Below are positions 6,087-9,383 of a DNA stretch of 9,383 nt, one piece after another (the stretch's first letter is position 1; every line of letters starts with the position of its first letter). Source of the stretch: an uncultured Candidatus Saccharibacteria bacterium (GTDB lineage Bacteria > Patescibacteria > Saccharimonadia > Saccharimonadales > UBA4665); assembly GCA_903925195.1 (NCBI GenBank), contig CAIYEO010000004.1:1-9383 (forward strand), in the 5' to 3' direction. The notes below the pieces were generated by a model, which was given only the letters and a program-made list of their open reading frames with translations, ran no database searches and had not been told where the DNA came from. A program made the position numbers and the translations under genes.

Positions 6087-7906
6087 AACTAGATTCAAAA
6101 CATATTCGAAATATAGCTATCATAGCTCACGTTGACCACGGCAAGACCACTTTAGTAGATGGTCTCTTAAAGCAGTCTCATATTTTTCGAGACAATCAAA
6201 GTGAAATGAACCAAGATCTAATCATGGATAGTGGTGACCAAGAACGTGAAAGAGGCATTACTATTACAGCTAAAGTTACAGCTGTAGAACATAACGACTA
6301 CCGCATTAACATAATAGATACTCCTGGACATGCTGACTTCTCTGGAGAAGTTGAACGAACAATAAATATGGCTGATGGCTGTATTCTTATCGTTGACGCT
6401 CAAGAAGGACCTATGCCACAAACAAAATTCGTTCTAGGTAAGGCATTAGCTAATGAACTTAAGCCAATTGTAATTATTAACAAGATAGACAAACAAGGCT
6501 CAAGAATTAGTGAAGTAGAAGATGAGTTGGCCGATTTATTCCTAGAACTAGCTGTTCACGAAGATCAACTACATTATCCAACTTACTATGCTATTGGCCG
6601 TGAAGGTAAAGCTTGGACAAAACCACCAACTGATGTAGAAGAAAAAGTTGATCTATCGGTAATCTTCGACGCTATCATAAATGACATACCTGCTCCAACA
6701 GTTGAAGTAGATATGCCATTCCAAATGCAAGTTTCCGCTCTAGCATGGGACACCTTTAAGGGTAAGTACGCTATTGGCCGAATAACTAGAGGGTCAATTA
6801 AAGCTGGTGAAAAAGTATGTTTAATGAAAAATGGTGAAGTTAGCTCTAAAGGTCAAGTAGATAGCATCTTCAAGAGTCGTGGTGTCGGAAAAGTAGCTGC
6901 TGATGAAGCTATTGCAGGTGAAATTATTCAGTTAACTGGAATTAGTGATGTTAACATTGGTGATACATTAGCCGACATAGACAAGCCTGAAGCATTACCA
7001 AGTCTTGAAATCGAAGCACCTACTCTAAAAGTTTATCTTGGACCAAATACAAGCCCCTTTAAAGGTCAAGAAGCAGAATTCTCAACAGGCAGACAAATTG
7101 GAGATCGACTTGCAAAAGAACTTGAATCTAACATTGGTTTAAGAGTAGAAGAAGATGGTATTGGCTTTTTAGTTAGTGGCCGTGGAGAACTACACCTTAG
7201 CGTTCTTATTGAAACTCTAAGACGTGAAGGTTTTGAATTTGAAGTACGAAGACCTCAAGTAGTAACCAAAGAAGAAAACGGTAAAACACTCGAGCCTATT
7301 GAAGAGCTTATTATTGAAGTCCCTGCCGAATACGTTGGAGCAGTTCAAATGGAACTAGGTGCCAGAAGAGCTGCCTTAAAAGAACAGTTCGCAACACCAA
7401 AAGGTGTAACTAAACTAATTTATGAACTGCCTACAAGAGCTTTACTTGGTCTCAGGAACATTCTCACTACGAATACCAAGGGAACTATTATCATGAACAG
7501 CCTGATGATTGACTACCAACCAATGGGTTCGCAGCTTCAGAAGCTTAGAAATGGCGTTATAGTAGCATTTGAAAACGGTTTGACTACTCCATATGCATTA
7601 GAAATGCTAGAAGATCGAGGCGTTTGTTTTGTAAAGCCTGCCGAAAAAGTTTACGCAGGTCAAGTTGTTGGCTTAAATAAAAGAAATGACGATATTGAAA
7701 TGAACGTGTGTAAAGCAAAGCACCTTACTAATATGCGAAGCTCGTCTAGCGATGGAACTGTACAGCTAACACCTCCTATCATCTTTAGTCTAGAAGAGTG
7801 CTTAGATTTCCTAGAAAATGATGAATTACTTGAAGTTACTCCAAAAAGCCTAAGATTAAGAAAAATTGAACTAGATCACAACAAACGAAGACGTAGTAAT
7901 AAATAA
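6083..7906 (+). CDS. typA: Ribosome-associated GTPase TypA/BipA
   Basis: TypA/BipA is a translational GTPase related to EF-G that binds the 70S ribosome and is needed for efficient ribosome assembly and growth under stress such as cold. The 607 residues match the family length. The G domain shows G1 AHVDHGKT (15-22), the switch region ERGITITAK (56-64), G3 DTPGH (79-83) and G4 NKID (133-136). EF-G-like domains follow (II about 205-300, III about 310-390, V about 395-480), then the C-terminal domain specific to BipA, ending in a basic RKIELDHNKRRRSNK tail. The protein is not EF-G or LepA: it lacks the EF-G domain IV, and the order with the LGLRNILTTNTKGT segment is BipA-like. It has its own promoter and an unusual leader. 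The ATG at 6083 is set by the N terminus (HIRNIAIIAHVDHG) and overlaps the end of the leader ORF. Confidence 0.96.
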   Translation: MKLDSKHIRNIAIIAHVDHGKTTLVDGLLKQSHIFRDNQSEMNQDLIMDSGDQERERGITITAKVTAVEHNDYRINIIDTPGHADFSGEVERTINMADGCILIVDAQEGPMPQTKFVLGKALANELKPIVIINKIDKQGSRISEVEDELADLFLELAVHEDQLHYPTYYAIGREGKAWTKPPTDVEEKVDLSVIFDAIINDIPAPTVEVDMPFQMQVSALAWDTFKGKYAIGRITRGSIKAGEKVCLMKNGEVSSKGQVDSIFKSRGVGKVAADEAIAGEIIQLTGISDVNIGDTLADIDKPEALPSLEIEAPTLKVYLGPNTSPFKGQEAEFSTGRQIGDRLAKELESNIGLRVEEDGIGFLVSGRGELHLSVLIETLRREGFEFEVRRPQVVTKEENGKTLEPIEELIIEVPAEYVGAVQMELGARRAALKEQFATPKGVTKLIYELPTRALLGLRNILTTNTKGTIIMNSLMIDYQPMGSQLQKLRNGVIVAFENGLTTPYALEMLEDRGVCFVKPAEKVYAGQVVGLNKRNDDIEMNVCKAKHLTNMRSSSSDGTVQLTPPIIFSLEECLDFLENDELLEVTPKSLRLRKIELDHNKRRRSNK

Positions 7907-7936
7907 ATTTTTCTAGATATTCCAAAATATTTAAGC

Positions 7937-7942
7937 TAATAT
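7937..7942 (+). promoter_or_regulatory. -10 box of the 94-residue gene
   Basis: TAATAT is followed by six bases and then the ATG at 7949, the same spacing as for the transporter and Nudix genes. The bases AAGGA directly abut the ATG; with no spacer they are badly placed for a Shine-Dalgarno site. A leaderless transcript is the simpler reading. There is no TGn extension. Confidence 0.4.
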
Positions 7943-7948
7943 TAAGGA

Positions 7949-8233
7949 ATGGAAAAATATCAAATATATCACCAACCTGAGCTAGATCTTATTCATCAAA
8001 ATAATCACTTAACAAAAGATTTGGGAAGATTAGCGATTGAGACTCTCAAAGCAATTTCTCATAAAATTTCTCATAAGGATTATCAACCAATACAAACTTT
8101 CGAAGAAAGAATGGTTATAGACCTAATCGAAGATGATAGTTGCTACGGGTCAATCTATAATACCGATGGTTCTGAGACTCAATTAGTTTTTCCAATTTCT
8201 GAGCTACCAGCATATAAGGTTAGCCAAGAATAG
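7949..8233 (+). CDS. Small protein of unknown function (94 aa)
   Basis: I do not recognise this family. The 94-residue protein is soluble-looking, with no signal peptide or membrane helix. The first half is probably helical and His/Gln/Lys-rich, with an internal ISHKISHK duplication at 36-43. The second half is acidic (EERMVIDLIEDDSCYGSI, 52-69) and then reads like a small beta structure (ETQLVFPISELPAY). It stands alone: typA ends 42 bases upstream and the reductase gene has its own promoter. Coding is supported by a -10 box placed exactly six bases before the ATG, by a frame that fills the gap between its neighbours, and by mixed, protein-like composition. It is probably restricted to the lineage. 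Confidence 0.7.
   Translation: MEKYQIYHQPELDLIHQNNHLTKDLGRLAIETLKAISHKISHKDYQPIQTFEERMVIDLIEDDSCYGSIYNTDGSETQLVFPISELPAYKVSQE
8053..8076 (+). repeat. Perfect tandem duplication of 12 bases inside the 94-residue gene
   Basis: AATTTCTCATAA occurs twice head to tail (8053-8064 and 8065-8076). The unit length is a multiple of three, so it keeps the frame and encodes two copies of ISHK (residues 36-43). The perfect identity points to a recent slippage duplication. Confidence 0.8.
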
Positions 8234-8259
8234 CACCTTAGTATCAGGTTAAATTCAGC

Positions 8260-8274
8260 ATTCTAGAATATAAT
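8260..8274 (+). promoter_or_regulatory. Consensus -10 box of the reductase-apbE operon with an abutting palindrome
   Basis: TATAAT (8269-8274) is a perfect -10 hexamer eight bases before the ATG at 8283, again without a Shine-Dalgarno site. The perfect ten-base palindrome ATTCTAGAAT (8260-8269) overlaps its first base and is in the right place for a repressor operator. The promoter call is reasonable; the operator idea is weak because short AT-rich palindromes are common. Confidence 0.5.
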
Positions 8275-8282
8275 ACTTAATA

Positions 8283-9308
8283 ATGTACCGATATAAGCTT
8301 AAATCTATCAATGATCTCTCAAGAGATACTATCAGCCTGGAGCTAGAACCTATTAGTGTTTCCGACAATTTTAAATTCTTTCCGGGACAATATGTTGCCT
8401 TAGGTTTTAAAAAGTTCGGGAGACCATCTCCTATGCGCTGTTTTTCTATTACAAACTCGCCTAACGAATCAATTCTAAAAATAGCACTAAAAAAACATGG
8501 AAGCTATACAAAAACCATTTCTAAACTAGCGATCGGCGATTCATTGTTTGTACATGGCCCGTTTGGTAATTTTGTAATAGATGAGGACTCAGACAAAAAT
8601 ATAGTGCTAATTGCTGGTGGCATAGGTATTACGCCATATATAAGCATGCTCAGATATTTAACTGAAGAAAATATCAAACTACCAACTACTCTTGTCTACG
8701 CGGTTAGGTCATCTGACAATATCCCATTTTACGATGAGATTATTAAATTAGAAAAATCTAACCCCTATCTAAGAGTTATATTCTTAGTTTCTCAACAAAT
8801 ATCCAGTAGTCATGCTGTAAGTAGAAAAATCCTAAAATCGAGATTAACTTCAGAACTAATGGGCAAAATTACCAATGGAAAATATGATGAATTTACTTAT
8901 TTTATATGTGGCTCAAAAACACTTACTCACTCAGCTACAGATATCCTTGTATCCAATGGAGTAATCCACGATAAGATTATTACCGAGGAATTTAGCCCAA
9001 ACAGTCAGCTAAAAAATGATTCAGCAGATGAAAAAAGAAGTATACCAATCTACACATATCTATTTTCAGGAGGAATTTTAACGCTTGGCATCCTATTTTT
9101 CATGGCAATTGATTTAATTCGAGCCGTACCAAAGCTAGTCAATGCCCAAACTACACAGAATCCAGCTCCAGTAAACACAGACGATACAAAGACCCCTACA
9201 ACTACCATAAATCAATCGACTCCCGCTCAAAGCACTCCGACCTATAACCCTCCTACTCCTGCGCCTAGTCAAAACACATACCAACAACCGACTACATCAG
9301 TCTCATAA
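8283..9308 (+). CDS. Ferredoxin-NADP+ reductase-type FAD/NAD(P)H oxidoreductase with C-terminal membrane anchor and Pro/Thr/Ser/Gln-rich tail
   Basis: A flavin reductase that would pass electrons between NAD(P)H and a membrane or external partner. Residues about 1-100 form the FAD barrel, with PGQYVALGF (34-42), the flavin motif RCFS (52-55) and HGPFGNF (91-97). Residues about 105-238 form the NAD(P)H domain, with LIAGGIGITPYISMLRYL (109-126), YFICGS (206-211) and a terminal EEF (235-237). A single membrane helix lies at about 257-276, flanked by KR and by R280/K284. Residues 285-341 are a low-complexity tail rich in Pro, Thr, Ser, Gln and Asn. The reductase core is probably cytoplasmic with the tail outside. 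There is no ferric-reductase multi-helix domain, no 2Fe-2S domain and no FMN_bind domain, although the tail looks like the linkers that lead into such domains. An ApbE-like gene follows after four bases, pointing to a flavin electron-transfer cluster. The true acceptor is unknown. Confidence 0.87.
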   Translation: MYRYKLKSINDLSRDTISLELEPISVSDNFKFFPGQYVALGFKKFGRPSPMRCFSITNSPNESILKIALKKHGSYTKTISKLAIGDSLFVHGPFGNFVIDEDSDKNIVLIAGGIGITPYISMLRYLTEENIKLPTTLVYAVRSSDNIPFYDEIIKLEKSNPYLRVIFLVSQQISSSHAVSRKILKSRLTSELMGKITNGKYDEFTYFICGSKTLTHSATDILVSNGVIHDKIITEEFSPNSQLKNDSADEKRSIPIYTYLFSGGILTLGILFFMAIDLIRAVPKLVNAQTTQNPAPVNTDDTKTPTTTINQSTPAQSTPTYNPPTPAPSQNTYQQPTTSVS

Positions 9309-9312
9309 CCTT

Positions 9313-9383
9313 ATGATTAACAGATTCCAGCAACAATTTGACTGTCTTGGCTCAAAGGCTTTTTTTACCTTGACCACAGAAAA
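9313..9383 (+). CDS. Start of an ApbE-like FAD:protein FMN transferase (partial, cut by right edge)
   Basis: An ATG four bases after the reductase stop opens a frame that stays open to the window end (23 full codons). It reads MINRFQQQFDCLGSK and then AFFTLTTE. The pattern aromatic-x2-(Leu/Met)-Gly-(Thr/Ser) followed by a hydrophobic strand resembles the first strand of ApbE proteins (F-x-A-M-G-T type). ApbE acts outside the cytoplasmic membrane and attaches FMN covalently to Thr/Ser of FMN_bind domains, which suits a neighbour of a membrane-anchored flavin reductase. Only the N terminus is visible and neither the Mg nor the FAD site can be checked. The family call rests on one motif plus context. 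The T-run within it is coding (Lys-Ala-Phe-Phe), not a terminator. Confidence 0.55.
   Translation, partial: MINRFQQQFDCLGSKAFFTLTTE

Noticed and set aside
6218..6421. Minus-strand open frame inside typA
   Set aside because: It lies opposite the conserved GTPase domain and is an antisense shadow.
9349..9375. Imperfect inverted repeat around a T-run after the reductase gene, resembling a terminator
   Set aside because: The T-run is in the loop and not after the stem, the stem has two bulges, and the whole segment lies inside an open frame that reads as the start of an ApbE-like protein.
1..9383. tRNA, rRNA, CRISPR array, insertion sequence, phage or toxin-antitoxin genes
   Set aside because: Looked for on both strands by eye. 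No cloverleaf-like segment, repeat-spacer series, transposase motif or terminal inverted repeats were found, and the genes leave almost no unassigned space.

Overview
The window is AT-rich, compactly packed and bacterial. It holds nine gene bodies I can support with reasonable confidence, one gene cut by the left edge, one cut by the right edge, and one speculative 12-codon leader ORF. No intergenic gap reaches 150 bases, so there is no long gene-free stretch. TGA works as a stop (the transporter ends on it) and no reading frame needs it as Gly, so code 11 fits and the UGA=Gly code of Gracilibacteria/Absconditabacteria does not. Low GC, scarce Shine-Dalgarno sites, a stand-alone Pup-ligase-family protein and small genes with no recognisable relatives suggest a Patescibacteria/CPR genome, most likely Candidatus Saccharibacteria (TM7). 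This assignment is an inference from gene content and style, not from a marker gene.

Layout. 1-339 is the 3' end of an unrecognised plus-strand gene that converges on, and overlaps by its stop codon, a minus-strand tRNA-U34 hydroxylase gene (trhO, 336-1232). A 65-base divergent promoter region separates trhO from a 14-helix drug/H+ antiporter (1298-2884), which is coupled by an ATGA overlap to a small two-helix potassium channel (2881-3219). Converging on the channel is a minus-strand PafA/Dop-family gene (3226-4701). Divergent from it is a Nudix hydrolase-yaaA pair (4819-6008). Then come the ribosome-associated GTPase typA/bipA (6083-7906), a 94-residue orphan (7949-8233), a membrane-anchored FAD/NAD(P)H reductase (8283-9308) and, four bases later, the start of what reads as an ApbE flavin transferase (9313 to the edge).

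How the parts may work together. The antiporter and K+ channel form a membrane-transport pair. Nudix and YaaA may form a small oxidative-damage unit. The reductase and ApbE look like the beginning of an outward-facing flavin electron-transfer cluster. trhO and typA both act on the translation apparatus.

The clearest regulatory theme is that -10 boxes end 6-8 bases before the ATG of five genes (trhO, the transporter, Nudix, the 94-residue orphan, the reductase), which predicts leaderless mRNAs. typA is the exception: it has a leader containing a terminator-like hairpin and a possible 12-codon ORF that ends in an ATGA overlap with the typA start. I see no tRNA, rRNA, CRISPR array, insertion sequence or phage gene. 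I do not see an obviously new multi-gene system. The best leads are the divergent Pup-ligase-family protein and the typA leader.
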